Shown here: positions 23,899 through 32,683 of the stretch, one piece after another | Layout: every line of letters starts with the position of its first letter | Numbering within the stretch: the first letter of the stretch is position 1 | Origin: an uncultured Bacteroides sp. | GTDB lineage: Bacteria; Bacteroidota; Bacteroidia; Bacteroidales; Bacteroidaceae | Length of the DNA: 32,702 nucleotides | Direction: 5' to 3' | Assembly (NCBI GenBank): GCA_949296415.1 | Contig: CASFQC010000023.1 | Location: forward strand, 1 to 32,702 | Program-made: the position numbers and the translations under genes | The notes under the pieces: model-generated | Seen by the model: the letters and a program-made list of their open reading frames with translations, nothing else | Databases searched by the model: none | What the model was told of the DNA's origin: nothing

Positions 23899-24235
23899 AT
23901 GGGAGACGCCTCCCCTAAAACCTCGGGCTTGCCGATGGTGACACCCTGCGGGTACCAATTGCCGTTCCATCTTGCGTTATACTTTCTTGTTGTATGCCAT
24001 CTCCATAAAGGTTTGTGTCTTCCGAACTTCGGGTGGCTTCTGGGCAAAGGTCGGACTTTGGGTAGTAAGGTCAGGCCTTGGGTGGCCTCAAGTCCGAGGT
24101 ACACTCGGGGCGGGTTCAATATGGACGCAATATAGAAATGCTTTCTGACGTGTGCCAGAGGCGGAGGTCTTTTCTTGAGGAAGCCTTGTGTGATGTCCTG
24201 CTATGCGTCGCTGGCGCTTGCGGAGGCGGGGACGG
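23899..24235. other. Intergenic region between porin and HxlR genes
   Basis: About 340 bp between convergent genes, with no credible ORF. It is GC-rich for an intergenic region and holds several short hairpins, among them GGGAGacgcCTCCC at 23900-23914, AGGCCttgggtGGCCT near 24073-24089 and CCGAGgtacaCTCGG near 24095-24110. None is followed by a T run, so no standard terminator is visible for either gene. Related GGGT/GGCC words recur between 24028 and 24115. Confidence 0.45.
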
Positions 24236-24619
24236 TCAGCCTGCGGTCTGGTTGCGGGCTTTCCTCCTGTCCTGGACTATCGCGTCCCTGTTGTCCGACG
24301 CCCACTGTATCAGTGCGTCAATATGCGGAAGCAAAGAGTGTGTCCGTCTGGTCAACGCATATTCCACCCTTGGAGGCACTTCGGGATAGACGGTGCGGGT
24401 AACGTATCCGTCGGCTTCCAGCGTACGCAGGGTCACCGTCAGCATCTTTTGCGAAATGTCGGGAATCTCATGCTGCAGCTCTTTGAACCGCAGCGTCTCT
24501 TTGCCTGCCTTGTGCAGCGTGTATATGACCAAAAGCGACCATTTGTCGCAGAGTCTGGCCAGAATTATCCGTATCGGGCAGTCTGGAAAAGCGGCATCTT
24601 CTGTTGTTGTTCTGTCCAT
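24236..24619 (-). CDS. HxlR family transcriptional regulator
   Basis: Protein of 127 residues, a single HxlR winged-helix domain. CPIRIILARLCDKWSLLVIYTLHKAGKETLRFKEL matches the family's start (Cys14 at the usual redox-sensing position before the first helix). ISQKMLTVTLRTLEADGYVTRTVYPEVPPRVEYALT is the recognition helix and wing. HxlR proteins are homodimers; some sense electrophiles or redox changes through the N-terminal Cys. The target cannot be told: it is convergent with the porin and divergent from dnaN. The C-terminal tail (about 110-127) is polar and probably disordered. Confidence 0.92.
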   Translation of the reverse strand: MDRTTTEDAAFPDCPIRIILARLCDKWSLLVIYTLHKAGKETLRFKELQHEIPDISQKMLTVTLRTLEADGYVTRTVYPEVPPRVEYALTRRTHSLLPHIDALIQWASDNRDAIVQDRRKARNQTAG

Positions 24620-24645
24620 AATATAATGTATTTCAAATCACTCTA

Positions 24646-24676
24646 CAAAGGTAAGCAAACCCTTTAGGATTGCAAC
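24646..24676 (-). promoter_or_regulatory. Promoter of the HxlR gene
   Basis: On the minus strand TACCTTTG lies at 24646-24653, and GTTG (three of four -33 bases) at 24673-24676, 19 bases away. It is 26 bp before the HxlR start, so the leader is short or nearly absent. Confidence 0.6.
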
Positions 24677-24781
24677 AGACTTTTCCCGGAAATATTTTTT
24701 GTCTGTACACGGCCCATGTGCCACTTTAAATGGAATGGCCGTAGCCAAAACAGATTTCTACAGAAAAAGCCGTGCTTATTC

Positions 24782-24812
24782 TTTGCCATCGGAAATACTT
24801 TTTCTAACTTTG
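24782..24812 (+). promoter_or_regulatory. Promoter of dnaN and the downstream operon
   Basis: TTTG at 24782-24785, a 19-base spacer and TAACTTTG at 24805-24812 give a full match. Transcription should begin near 24819, giving a leader of about 90 nt. No other consensus promoter was noticed until the end of the TPR gene, which fits a single operon. Confidence 0.75.
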
Positions 24813-24908
24813 TCCGTCTGATAGAGGGCGGGATTCTGTCTGTTCCGGCCTGTGGGGCAGGATGGCCCCGCTGTCAGCTATGCAGATTATACATTAATTA
24901 TATAACAT

Positions 24909-26033
24909 ATGAATTTTATTGTTTCAAGCACAGCACTTTTCAGTCATTTGCAGGCTGTGAGCAGGGTGGTTAATTCGAAGAATGCGTTGCCCATATTGGA
25001 TTGTTTCCTGTTTGAGTTGCAGGAAGGAACTTTGACCATAACCGCATCAGACGGTGAGACGACCATGATAACCTCGGTAGAGGTGAACGAGAGCGATGCC
25101 GACGGACGTTTTGCCGTTGTGTCCCGCACGTTGCTTGATGCATTGAAGGAGATTCCCGAACAGCCCTTGTCCTTTTCCATAAATCCGGATACACTGGAGA
25201 TTGTAGTCCAGTACCAGAACGGCAAATACAGCCTTATGGGCCAGCATGCCGACGAGTTCCCCCTGTCTCCCGCGCTGAGCGGCAACGCCGTGCAGGTGAA
25301 CATGGTGGCCGACGTGTTGCTTGACGGCATCAACCGTACGGCTTTCGCCACAGCCGATGACGAGTTGCGTCCCGTGATGAATGGCATTTACTTTGACATT
25401 ACCTCCGAAGACATCACTATGGTGGCGTCGGACGGGCACAAGCTGGTGCGCTACAAGACTTCTTCGGCCAAGGGCGACAGCCGTGCCGCCTTCATTCTGG
25501 CGAAAAAGCCCGCTATGCTGATGAAGAATCTTCTGCCCAAGGAGCAGGGCGTGGTGTCTGTGGAGTTTGACGAGCGTAACGCTGTATTCACCATGGAAAA
25601 CTACCGCATGGTATGCCGCCTTATTGAGGGACGCTATCCCAATTACAACTCGGTCATTCCCCAGAACAATCCTTATAAGGTGACGATAGACCGTATGCTC
25701 TTTCTGGGCGCCTTGCGCCGTGTGTCCATATTCTCTTCCCAGGCAAGCAGCCTTATAAAGCTGCATCTGCAGGATAATGCCATGGTCGTATCGGGTCAGG
25801 ATATTGATTTCTCCACATCGGCGGAAGAGACATTGGCCTGTCAGTATGCGGGAGCGTCCATGAGCATAGGATTCAAATCGACCTTCCTGATAGACATATT
25901 GAACAGCATATCATCGGATGAGGTAGTGGTGGAGTTGGCCGATCCTTCAAGGGCCGGAGTCATCGTGCCAGCCGTGCAGGAGGAAAACAAGAATCTGCTC
26001 ATGCTGCTTATGCCTATGATGTTGAACGATTGA
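24909..26033 (+). CDS. dnaN: DNA polymerase III beta subunit (sliding clamp)
   Basis: Protein of 374 residues, usual for the clamp. The N-terminal domain starts MNFIVSSTALFSHLQAVSRVVNSKNALPIL, a standard DnaN opening. Central features include NGIYFDITSEDITMVASDGHKLVRYK, and later GRYPNYNSVIPQNNPY. The C-terminus ends LLMLLMPMMLND, where many clamps have a LLMPMRL-like tail. Three topologically similar domains of about 120 residues make a ring with its dimer partner. It tethers the replicative polymerase to DNA. dnaA is not adjacent, and a 3'-5' exonuclease gene follows after 32 bp. Confidence 0.97.
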   Translation: MNFIVSSTALFSHLQAVSRVVNSKNALPILDCFLFELQEGTLTITASDGETTMITSVEVNESDADGRFAVVSRTLLDALKEIPEQPLSFSINPDTLEIVVQYQNGKYSLMGQHADEFPLSPALSGNAVQVNMVADVLLDGINRTAFATADDELRPVMNGIYFDITSEDITMVASDGHKLVRYKTSSAKGDSRAAFILAKKPAMLMKNLLPKEQGVVSVEFDERNAVFTMENYRMVCRLIEGRYPNYNSVIPQNNPYKVTIDRMLFLGALRRVSIFSSQASSLIKLHLQDNAMVVSGQDIDFSTSAEETLACQYAGASMSIGFKSTFLIDILNSISSDEVVVELADPSRAGVIVPAVQEENKNLLMLLMPMMLND

Positions 26034-26065
26034 ACAGGGGTACTGTAATTCTTTGATTAATACTC

Positions 26066-26836
26066 ATGAAATTGAACTTGAAGAATCCGTTGGTCTTTTT
26101 TGATTTGGAGACTACGGGTACGAATATCAATACCGACAGGATAGTAGAAATCTGTTATCTGAAGGTTTATCCTAATGGAAATGAAGAGTCGAAGACCATG
26201 CGCATCAATCCGGAAATGCACATTCCTGCCGAGGCTTCGGCTGTGCACGGCATCTATGACGAGGATGTGGCCCAGTGTCCCACGTTCAAGGAGGTGGCAC
26301 GCGGCATAGCCAACAGCATCGAAGGATGTGACTTGGCCGGATTCAACTCCAATCGTTTTGACGTTCCCGTACTGGTGGAGGAGTTCTTGCGTGCCGGAGT
26401 GGACATAGACCTGAGCCGCAGGAAATTCATTGATGTGCAGGTCATTTTCCACAAGATGGAACAACGTACGCTGTCGGCCGCCTATAAGTTCTATTGCGGG
26501 AAGAACCTGGAAGACGCACATACCGCCCAGGCCGATACGCATGCCACCTATGAGGTGCTGATGGCCCAATTGGACAGATATGCGGATCTGAAGAATGATG
26601 TGGCTTTCCTTTCCGAGTTTTCCAGCTTTACTAAGAATGTGGACTTTGCGGGGAGGATTGTCTATGATGACAAAGGTGTGGAGATATTCAATTTTGGCAA
26701 ATATAAGGGGCTTCCGGTGACTGATGTGCTGAAGCGTGATCCGGGGTATTATGGCTGGATAATGAGCAGTGACTTTACCCTGAATACCAAAGCGGTACTT
26801 ACAAAGATACGTCTGCGTGAACTGGCCTGTCGTTGA
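26066..26836 (+). CDS. DEDDh-type 3'-5' exonuclease (DnaQ-like)
   Basis: Protein of 256 residues. Exo I is FFDLETTG (Asp13 and Glu15), Exo II has FNSNRFDVPVL with Asp99, and Exo III is HTAQAD with His152 and Asp157. All four acidic residues and the histidine of the DEDDh class are therefore present. The C-terminal extension (about 200-256, NFGKYKGLPVTDVLKRDPGYYGWIM) resembles the small domain that follows the nuclease in exonuclease X-like proteins. The position directly after dnaN suggests a role in replication proofreading or repair. It could be the polymerase III epsilon-type proofreader or a stand-alone exonuclease; sequence alone does not decide. The coaBC start lies 7 bp after its stop. 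Confidence 0.9.
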   Translation: MKLNLKNPLVFFDLETTGTNINTDRIVEICYLKVYPNGNEESKTMRINPEMHIPAEASAVHGIYDEDVAQCPTFKEVARGIANSIEGCDLAGFNSNRFDVPVLVEEFLRAGVDIDLSRRKFIDVQVIFHKMEQRTLSAAYKFYCGKNLEDAHTAQADTHATYEVLMAQLDRYADLKNDVAFLSEFSSFTKNVDFAGRIVYDDKGVEIFNFGKYKGLPVTDVLKRDPGYYGWIMSSDFTLNTKAVLTKIRLRELACR

Positions 26837-26843
26837 TAAGTTT

Positions 26844-28079
26844 ATGGAAAGCAATCTGAAAGGAAAGAGAATCATTCTGGGCATTACGGGCAGCATTGCC
26901 GCCTATAAGTCCTGCCTTATCATAAGAGGGCTTGTGAAGAGAGGAGCAGAGGTGCAGGTCGTCATTACTCCGTCGGGTAAGGAGTTTGTCACTCCCATAA
27001 CCCTGTCGGCTCTTACGAGCAAGCCTGTGATAAGCGACTTCTTTGCACAGCGTGACGGGACGTGGCACAGCCACGTGGATTTGGGTCTGTGGGCCGATGC
27101 CATGCTCATAGCGCCGGCTACGGCATCGACCATAGGAAAAATGGCCAATGGGATAGCCGACAACATGTTGGTCACCACTTATCTTTCGGCCAAGGCTCCT
27201 GTGTTTGTTGCTCCGGCAATGGATTTGGACATGTATGCCCATGCGTCCACACAAAGGAACTTGGATACGCTCCGTTCCTATGGCAACCACATCATAGAAC
27301 CGGCGACAGGAGAGCTGGCCAGTCATCTGGTAGGAAAAGGACGTATGGAAGAGCCGGAAAACATCATAAGGCAGCTGGAATTGTATTTTGCGTCGGAAGA
27401 GGGTGACTTGCGCGGGAAACATATCCTGATTACTGCCGGACCTACGTATGAAAAGATTGACCCGGTGAGGTTTATTGGCAATTATTCTTCTGGAAAGATG
27501 GGGCTTGCCCTGGCCGATGAATGTACGATGAGGGGAGCGCAGGTGACGCTTGTGGCCGGTCCGATACAGCTGCAGACTTATCTACCTGTATATCAGTATG
27601 TCAAGGTGGAGTCGGCCCGACAAATGTATGAGGCTTCCTTGGCCGCTTTTGACCAAGCTGATGCCGCCATACTTTCGGCGGCGGTGGCCGATTATACTCC
27701 TGAGATGGTGGCGGAGGATAAGATAAAACGTGAGAAGACAGGGGCTATGACGCTCTCCCTGTTGCCTACGCGGGATATTGCCGCTTCGTTGGGCGTGTTG
27801 AAAGACGGAAAGGGCGGAAAGCGACGGAAAGTTCTGGTAGGTTTTGCTCTTGAAACGGAAAACGAGACGGCCAATGCCGAAGATAAACTGGAAAGGAAGC
27901 ATTTTGACTTCATCGTGCTCAATTCGTTGAAAGATAAGGGTGCCGGATTCCGGTGTGACACCAACAAGATAAGCATCATCAGCCCGTCGGAGCGGAAAGA
28001 TTATCCGTTGAAAAATAAGGATAAGGTAGCAAAAGACATAGTGGATGTTCTGGTGGAAGTGATGAAGGATGTGGAATAA
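26844..28079 (+). CDS. coaBC: Bifunctional phosphopantothenoylcysteine decarboxylase / phosphopantothenate--cysteine ligase
   Basis: About 411 residues from the ATG at 26844 (MESNLKGKRIILGITGSIAAYK). A GTG 27 bp upstream is in frame but overlaps the exonuclease gene. The N-terminal CoaC flavoprotein domain (about 1-180) has the FMN loop GITGSIAAYK, the THLxxxxxAD-like SHVDLGLWADAMLIAPAT and PAMDLDMY, a form of the PxMNxxMW motif. The C-terminal CoaB ligase domain (about 190-411) opens ILITAGPTYEKIDPVRFI and has NYSSGKMG, SAAVADY and the KIKRE segment. It makes 4'-phosphopantetheine for coenzyme A from 4'-phosphopantothenate and cysteine. recN follows after 12 bp. Confidence 0.97.
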   Translation: MESNLKGKRIILGITGSIAAYKSCLIIRGLVKRGAEVQVVITPSGKEFVTPITLSALTSKPVISDFFAQRDGTWHSHVDLGLWADAMLIAPATASTIGKMANGIADNMLVTTYLSAKAPVFVAPAMDLDMYAHASTQRNLDTLRSYGNHIIEPATGELASHLVGKGRMEEPENIIRQLELYFASEEGDLRGKHILITAGPTYEKIDPVRFIGNYSSGKMGLALADECTMRGAQVTLVAGPIQLQTYLPVYQYVKVESARQMYEASLAAFDQADAAILSAAVADYTPEMVAEDKIKREKTGAMTLSLLPTRDIAASLGVLKDGKGGKRRKVLVGFALETENETANAEDKLERKHFDFIVLNSLKDKGAGFRCDTNKISIISPSERKDYPLKNKDKVAKDIVDVLVEVMKDVE

Positions 28080-28091
28080 AACTTTTTTATT

Positions 28092-29759
28092 ATGCTGCAC
28101 TCGCTTTATATACAGAATTACGCGCTTATTGAGAAGCTGGACATAGATTTTGAGAGAGGTTTCTCCGTGATTACAGGTGAGACCGGTGCGGGAAAGTCCA
28201 TTATACTTGGCGCTATAGGACTCTTGTTGGGTCAACGTGCTGATGTAAAGTCTATCCGGCGGGGAGCCACAAAGTGTGTCATTGAGGCAAAATTCCTTAT
28301 AGGGGCGTATGACATGCAGACATTTTTCGGGAAAAACGATTTGGAGTATGAAGAAGAGTGTATCCTGCGTCGTGAGGTTTATGCGTCTGGCAAGAGCCGG
28401 GCTTTTATAAATGATACGCCTGTGTCTTTGGCTCAGATGAAGGAATTGGGTGAAATGTTGATTGACGTGCATTCCCAACATCAGAATCTGTTGCTTAATA
28501 GAGAAGGCTTCCAGCTCAGTGTGCTTGATATATTGGCACACAATAGTGAGTCTATGATGACGTATGGCAGACTTTACAAGGAATGGAAACAAGCCCAGCG
28601 TGCTCTTGATGAGCTTGTAGAGCAGACCGAGAGAGCCAGGGAAGACGAAGACTATGTGCGTTTCCAGCTTGAGCAGTTGGAATGTGCGCATCTGTCTGCC
28701 GGTGAGCAGGAGCGATTGGAGCAGGAAGCTGCTTTGCTGGGGCATGCAGAAGATATAAAGGCCGGATTGTTCAAAGCCGGTCAGGCTTTGGCTGGTGAGG
28801 AGGGGAGCGTGTTGTCTCTTCTGAAAGATTGTCTGAACAGTATGAGCGGATTGCGTGATGTGTTTGCTCCCGCCAACGATTTGCTTGACAGGCTGGAAAG
28901 TGCCTACATCGAACTGAAAGACATAGAGAATGAGATATCCGGTAAAGAGGAAGAGGTGGAATTCAATCCGGCTCGCTTGCAGGAAGTGGACAACCGTCTG
29001 AATGTGATTTATTCTTTGCAGCAAAAGCATCATGTCTCTACTGTAGGCGAGTTGTTGGCTTTACAAGAGGAATATGCTAGAAAACTTTTGTCAGTGTCAT
29101 CTTCAGATGAAGACATCGCGCGTCTTAAAGCTCGTTGTGAACAGTACTATGCGGCTGTGTTGGAACAGGCTCATGTTGTGAGCAAGGCACGCAAGCGGGC
29201 CGCTTCTGAAGTGGAAAGCCAGATGGCATCTCGGCTCATTCCTTTGGGTATGCCTAACGTAAGGTTTCAAGTGGAAATGGGCGAGAAGAAAGAACCGGGA
29301 GAAAATGGTATGGATTCGGTGAATTTCCTGTTTTCAGCCAATAAGAACGGGCAGATGCAGAATATATCTTCAGTTGCCTCAGGAGGAGAAATAGCGCGTG
29401 TTATGCTTTCCATCAAGGCGATGATTGCTGGAGCGGTGAAGCTTCCAACCATTATATTTGATGAGATTGACACGGGGGTGTCTGGTGAGATTGCCGATAA
29501 GATGGCAGCTATCATGCAAGAAATGGGTAATAGCGACAGGCAGGTTATCAGCATAACCCATCTGCCCCAGATTGCCGCTCGTGGGCGGATACATTATAAA
29601 GTATACAAGGAAGATAGTGATACCGAAACGAACAGCCATATAAGAAGGCTTTCTGATGGAGAAAGGGTGGAGGAGTTGGCGCATATGTTGAGTGGGGCTA
29701 CCTTGACGGAGGCTGCTTTGAACAATGCTCGTGTGCTGTTGTCTGAAAAGAACAGGTAA
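28092..29759 (+). CDS. recN: DNA repair protein RecN
   Basis: Protein of 555 residues, the usual RecN size. SMC-like layout: Walker A GETGAGKS at 29-36, followed by IILGAIGLLLGQRAD. A coiled-coil region lies at about 155-380, rich in Glu, Gln and Leu. The ABC signature SGGEIARVMLSIKAMI and Walker B PTIIFDEIDTGVSGEIADKMA follow near 430-475. VISITHLPQIAARG marks the switch His. RecN holds DNA ends together and supports homologous recombination repair of double-strand breaks. The start MLHSLYIQNYALIEKL is the standard RecN opening. The coupling of coaBC and recN is also common elsewhere. Confidence 0.97.
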   Translation: MLHSLYIQNYALIEKLDIDFERGFSVITGETGAGKSIILGAIGLLLGQRADVKSIRRGATKCVIEAKFLIGAYDMQTFFGKNDLEYEEECILRREVYASGKSRAFINDTPVSLAQMKELGEMLIDVHSQHQNLLLNREGFQLSVLDILAHNSESMMTYGRLYKEWKQAQRALDELVEQTERAREDEDYVRFQLEQLECAHLSAGEQERLEQEAALLGHAEDIKAGLFKAGQALAGEEGSVLSLLKDCLNSMSGLRDVFAPANDLLDRLESAYIELKDIENEISGKEEEVEFNPARLQEVDNRLNVIYSLQQKHHVSTVGELLALQEEYARKLLSVSSSDEDIARLKARCEQYYAAVLEQAHVVSKARKRAASEVESQMASRLIPLGMPNVRFQVEMGEKKEPGENGMDSVNFLFSANKNGQMQNISSVASGGEIARVMLSIKAMIAGAVKLPTIIFDEIDTGVSGEIADKMAAIMQEMGNSDRQVISITHLPQIAARGRIHYKVYKEDSDTETNSHIRRLSDGERVEELAHMLSGATLTEAALNNARVLLSEKNR

Positions 29760-29811
29760 TGGGACTTATAAGGAAAACAGAAAGATAACATAAAAAGCAT
29801 GTGATGAAATC

Positions 29812-30558
29812 ATGACAGATAAGAGTGAGATGATATTCGGCATACGTGCTGTAATAGAAGCTATTGCAGCAGGAAAGGATATTGATAGGATACTTGTGAA
29901 AAAAGATTTGCAGGGTGATTTGGTGAAAGAGCTTTTTGCCGTTTTGAAAGATACCATGATACCAGTGCAAAGGGTTCCGGTGGAAAGGCTTAACAGGCTT
30001 TCGCATTTTAAAAATCATCAGGGTGTGGTGGCTTTTGTTTCGGCTGTGACATATCAGCATGTGGACAATCTGGTCCCTATGCTGTTTGAGGAAGGGAAGA
30101 ATCCGTTCTTTGTAATGTTGGATGGTATAACCGATGTGCGTAATTTTGGTGCCATAGCCCGCACTTGTGAATGTGCCGGAGTGGATGCGGTGATTATACC
30201 GGTGAAGAACAGCGTTACGGTTAATGCCGATGCGGTGAAAACCTCGGCTGGAGCCTTGCACACTCTTTCTGTGTGTAGGGAAGTAAGTTTGAAAGATACA
30301 TTGAGATATTTGAAAGAAAGCGGGTTCCATATAATAGCAGCTACGGAAAAAGGTGATTATGACTATGCGGAGGGCGATTATAAAAAGCCCTTGTGCATCA
30401 TTATGGGTGCCGAAGACAAAGGGGTGTCTTATGACAATCTGGCTTTGTGTGATGAATGGGTAAAAATTCCCATGTTTGGCAAAATAGAGTCTCTTAATGT
30501 TTCTGTGGCCGCCGGTATATTGGTTTATGAAGCTGTGAAGCAGAGAAGAAATAGCTGA
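29812..30558 (+). CDS. rlmB: 23S rRNA (guanosine-2'-O-)-methyltransferase RlmB (TrmH/SpoU family)
   Basis: Protein of 248 residues. The N-terminal RNA-binding substrate domain (about 1-75) starts with IFGIRAVIEAI and contains HFKNHQGVVAFV. The knotted SPOUT methyltransferase domain follows. Motif 1 is GITDVRNFGAIARTCECAG, motif 2 is LCIIMGAEDKGVS, and motif 3 is IPMFGKIESLNVSVAAGILVYEA. These match RlmB, which methylates G2251 of E. coli 23S rRNA. A TrmH paralogue acting on tRNA cannot be fully excluded, but the N-terminal domain argues for RlmB. It lies 53 bp after recN and 4 bp before the TPR gene. Confidence 0.92.
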   Translation: MTDKSEMIFGIRAVIEAIAAGKDIDRILVKKDLQGDLVKELFAVLKDTMIPVQRVPVERLNRLSHFKNHQGVVAFVSAVTYQHVDNLVPMLFEEGKNPFFVMLDGITDVRNFGAIARTCECAGVDAVIIPVKNSVTVNADAVKTSAGALHTLSVCREVSLKDTLRYLKESGFHIIAATEKGDYDYAEGDYKKPLCIIMGAEDKGVSYDNLALCDEWVKIPMFGKIESLNVSVAAGILVYEAVKQRRNS

Positions 30559-30562
30559 TTAT

Positions 30563-32272
30563 ATGAGGAAAATATTTTTTGTAATGGTTAGTTTGTGTGC
30601 TGTGTCACAGATAGTCATGGCACAAGCCCCCAAATGGGTGGAGAAAGCTAAAAAAGCCGTTTTCTCAGTCATTACTTATGGTGAGGATGACAAGCTTCTG
30701 AATACGGGAAACGGCTTCTTCGTTTCGGAAAACGGAGTGGCGTTATCGGACTATTCCTTGTTCAAAGGGGCCAAGAAGGCTGTGATAGTCAATTCCGAAG
30801 GCAAACAGATGCCTGTAGAATCCATTATGGGAGCCGATGATATGTATGATGTGGTGAAATTCAAAGTAGCCATCAGCGGAAAGAAAGTGCCAGCTCTTGT
30901 TCTTGTAGGAGAGGCATCTTCACCTGTTGTAGGAGCTCCGGTCTATCTGTTGCCTTATTCCACCCGGAAAGACCGTTCGGTTATCAGTGGGAAGGTTGAG
31001 GCTGTGGACAAGGTTTCTGGTAATTATAAGTATTACACATTGGGCTTGCAGTTGAAGGATAAGATGGTGAGTTGTCCGGTTGTGAATGAAGAGGGAATGG
31101 TGATGGGTATAGCCCAGAAATCTTCCGGACGGGATACAGCTACCATATGTTATGCGGTGGATGTTGCATTGGCTATGGATCAACATGTCACGGCTCTTTC
31201 TTATGCTGACCAGACATTGCGTAGCATAGGCATAAAGAAAGCGTTGCCCGATACGGAAGAACAGGCTCTGGTGTTCCTTTTTATGGCTTCTTCACAACTG
31301 TCTCCAGAACGTTATGCCGTGGTGCTTGACGATTTTATAGAGCAATATCCTGAAAGTTCGGACGGATATTACCGGAGGGCGATTAACAGACTGGCACTTG
31401 CCAAGACCAAGGACGATATGAAGCTGGTGGAGGAAGATATGAAAAGACTGAAAGATGTGTCAGAAAAAGAAGATGAGGGATATTATAACTGCGCGCGTCT
31501 TATCTATGATTATACGATAAATCATTCGGATATAGGATATGAGGACTGGTCTTTTGACAAAGCACTGGAAAACATACAGAAAGCACTGGAGATAAATCCA
31601 TTGCCTGTGTACATGCAGTTTGAAGGCGATATCTATTACGCGCAAAAGGATTATGCCAAAGCCTTGGCCTGTTATGAAGAGGTGAATAAAAGTGAACTGG
31701 CATCCCCGGCAACCTTTCTCAATGCAGCCCGTACCAAGGAAGTGATGCAGGCTCCGGTTGAAGAGGTGGTCAGTCTTATGGATAGCTGTATGGCCCGTTT
31801 TACCAAACCTTACACGCTGGAGGCTGCTCCTTATCTGTTGGAACGTGCCCGTATCCTGATGGTGGCAGGAAAATCCCGGCAGGCTCTTCTTGATTATGAT
31901 GATTATTATAAGGTGGCCAATGGTGAGGTGAATGATGTGTTTTACTACTGGCGTGAGCAGGCTGCTTTGGAGAGCAAACAGTATCAGCGTGCTCTTGACG
32001 ATATAGCCAAAGCCATAGAATTGAATCCTGAGGAAGTGATGTACAAGTCTGAGCAGGCTATGGTGAATCTGCGGGTAGGGCGTAATGAGGAGGCTCTGAA
32101 TATCTTGAATGGAGTCATAGCTGGGAAGCCCGATTATGCCGAGGCATACCGGTTGCAAGGGTTGACTTATTTGCAGATGAAAAAGAAAGAGGATGCCTGC
32201 AGAAGTTTCGCTAAGGCAAAGGAACTTGGTGATACTCTGGTTGATGACTTGATTGAGAAGTATTGTAAATGA
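30563..32272 (+). CDS. Secreted protein: inactive trypsin-like domain plus TPR repeats
   Basis: Protein of 569 residues with a signal peptide (MRKIFFVMVSLCAVSQIVMAQ). Residues about 25-200 follow the layout of HtrA-type trypsin-like proteases: GNGFFVSENGVALSDYSLFKGA, then ADDMYDVVKFKV, then CPVVNEEGMVMGIA. In catalytic HtrA proteins the corresponding residues are His, Asp and Ser. Here the His position reads Ser65 and the Ser position Val169 by my alignment, with only Asp96 kept. From about 225 to 569 the sequence is TPR-like, with clear units such as PVYMQFEGDIYYAQKDYAKALACYEE and YRLQGLTYLQMKKKEDACRSF. It probably serves as a periplasmic scaffold or binding protein rather than a protease. 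Last gene of the dnaN operon. Confidence 0.82.
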   Translation: MRKIFFVMVSLCAVSQIVMAQAPKWVEKAKKAVFSVITYGEDDKLLNTGNGFFVSENGVALSDYSLFKGAKKAVIVNSEGKQMPVESIMGADDMYDVVKFKVAISGKKVPALVLVGEASSPVVGAPVYLLPYSTRKDRSVISGKVEAVDKVSGNYKYYTLGLQLKDKMVSCPVVNEEGMVMGIAQKSSGRDTATICYAVDVALAMDQHVTALSYADQTLRSIGIKKALPDTEEQALVFLFMASSQLSPERYAVVLDDFIEQYPESSDGYYRRAINRLALAKTKDDMKLVEEDMKRLKDVSEKEDEGYYNCARLIYDYTINHSDIGYEDWSFDKALENIQKALEINPLPVYMQFEGDIYYAQKDYAKALACYEEVNKSELASPATFLNAARTKEVMQAPVEEVVSLMDSCMARFTKPYTLEAAPYLLERARILMVAGKSRQALLDYDDYYKVANGEVNDVFYYWREQAALESKQYQRALDDIAKAIELNPEEVMYKSEQAMVNLRVGRNEEALNILNGVIAGKPDYAEAYRLQGLTYLQMKKKEDACRSFAKAKELGDTLVDDLIEKYCK

Positions 32273-32324
32273 TGGGGACTTCGGCTCCTGCACTCATGGT
32301 CTTGTCATTAGAATCTGTTTGGGC

Positions 32325-32501
32325 TTGGAGTCAGTTTGAATTTTGCCCAGTACCGTTTTGAGAGCTTTTTCCGGGCATATTTTTTTCTGTTTACATGAGT
32401 AGCGTACGAGCTACGAGACAGATGGGAACGGGAAAAGAGGCCGGAAAAATGCTCAAAATAGGCTGAAAAGAACTTAAGAGGAAAATTTGAAACAGGCTCT
32501 T
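32325..32501 (+). repeat. Dispersed palindromic repeat, copy C (MITE-like)
   Basis: About 177 bp, nearly the same length as copy A. The ends are TTGGAGTCAGTTTGAATTTT on the left and its imperfect inverse AAATTTGAAACAGGCTCTTA on the right. The internal arm TTTTGAGagCTTTTTCCGG (about 32356-32373) pairs with CCGGAAAAATGCTCAAAA (32441-32458), and the centre holds GTAGCgtacgaGCTAC (about 32398-32413). The element can fold as one long hairpin. It begins about 50 bp after the TPR gene and may help end that transcript. Confidence 0.7.
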
Positions 32502-32636
32502 AGGTTCCGTAAAGTTTATATTTACTATCGCAAAGTATATCATTGGCTCTGTAAAGAGTGCCATTTCTGCCGTGAAACTCGGCATAACCGTTTTTTATAA
32601 CTTTAAAAAGGGACATTCAGTAAATAGCATAAAATT
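32502..32636. other. Intergenic region with small hairpins near the right edge
   Basis: AT-rich sequence with no ORF of note. It holds GGCtctgtaaagagtGCC (32545-32562) and TGCCGtgaaactCGGCA (32568-32584), the second followed within a few bases by six T residues (32591-32596). This could be a weak terminator. No consensus promoter was seen. Confidence 0.35.
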
Positions 32637-32683
32637 AGCCAACTAATTCATACACAAAGTATTGCGAATTAGTTGGCTTTTTT
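32637..32683 (+). terminator. Strong intrinsic terminator at the right edge
   Basis: AGCCAACTAATTC at 32637-32649 pairs perfectly with GAATTAGTTGGCT at 32666-32678, with a 16-base loop, followed by six T residues (32678-32683). It lies about 365 bp after the TPR gene with no ORF between. It ends either a read-through transcript of the dnaN operon or an unrecognised short RNA. Confidence 0.8.

Noticed and set aside
27582-29033. A 483-codon open frame on the minus strand opposite coaBC and recN
   Set aside because: It lies wholly antisense to two conserved genes, has low-complexity composition typical of a shadow frame, and shows no recognisable family motif.
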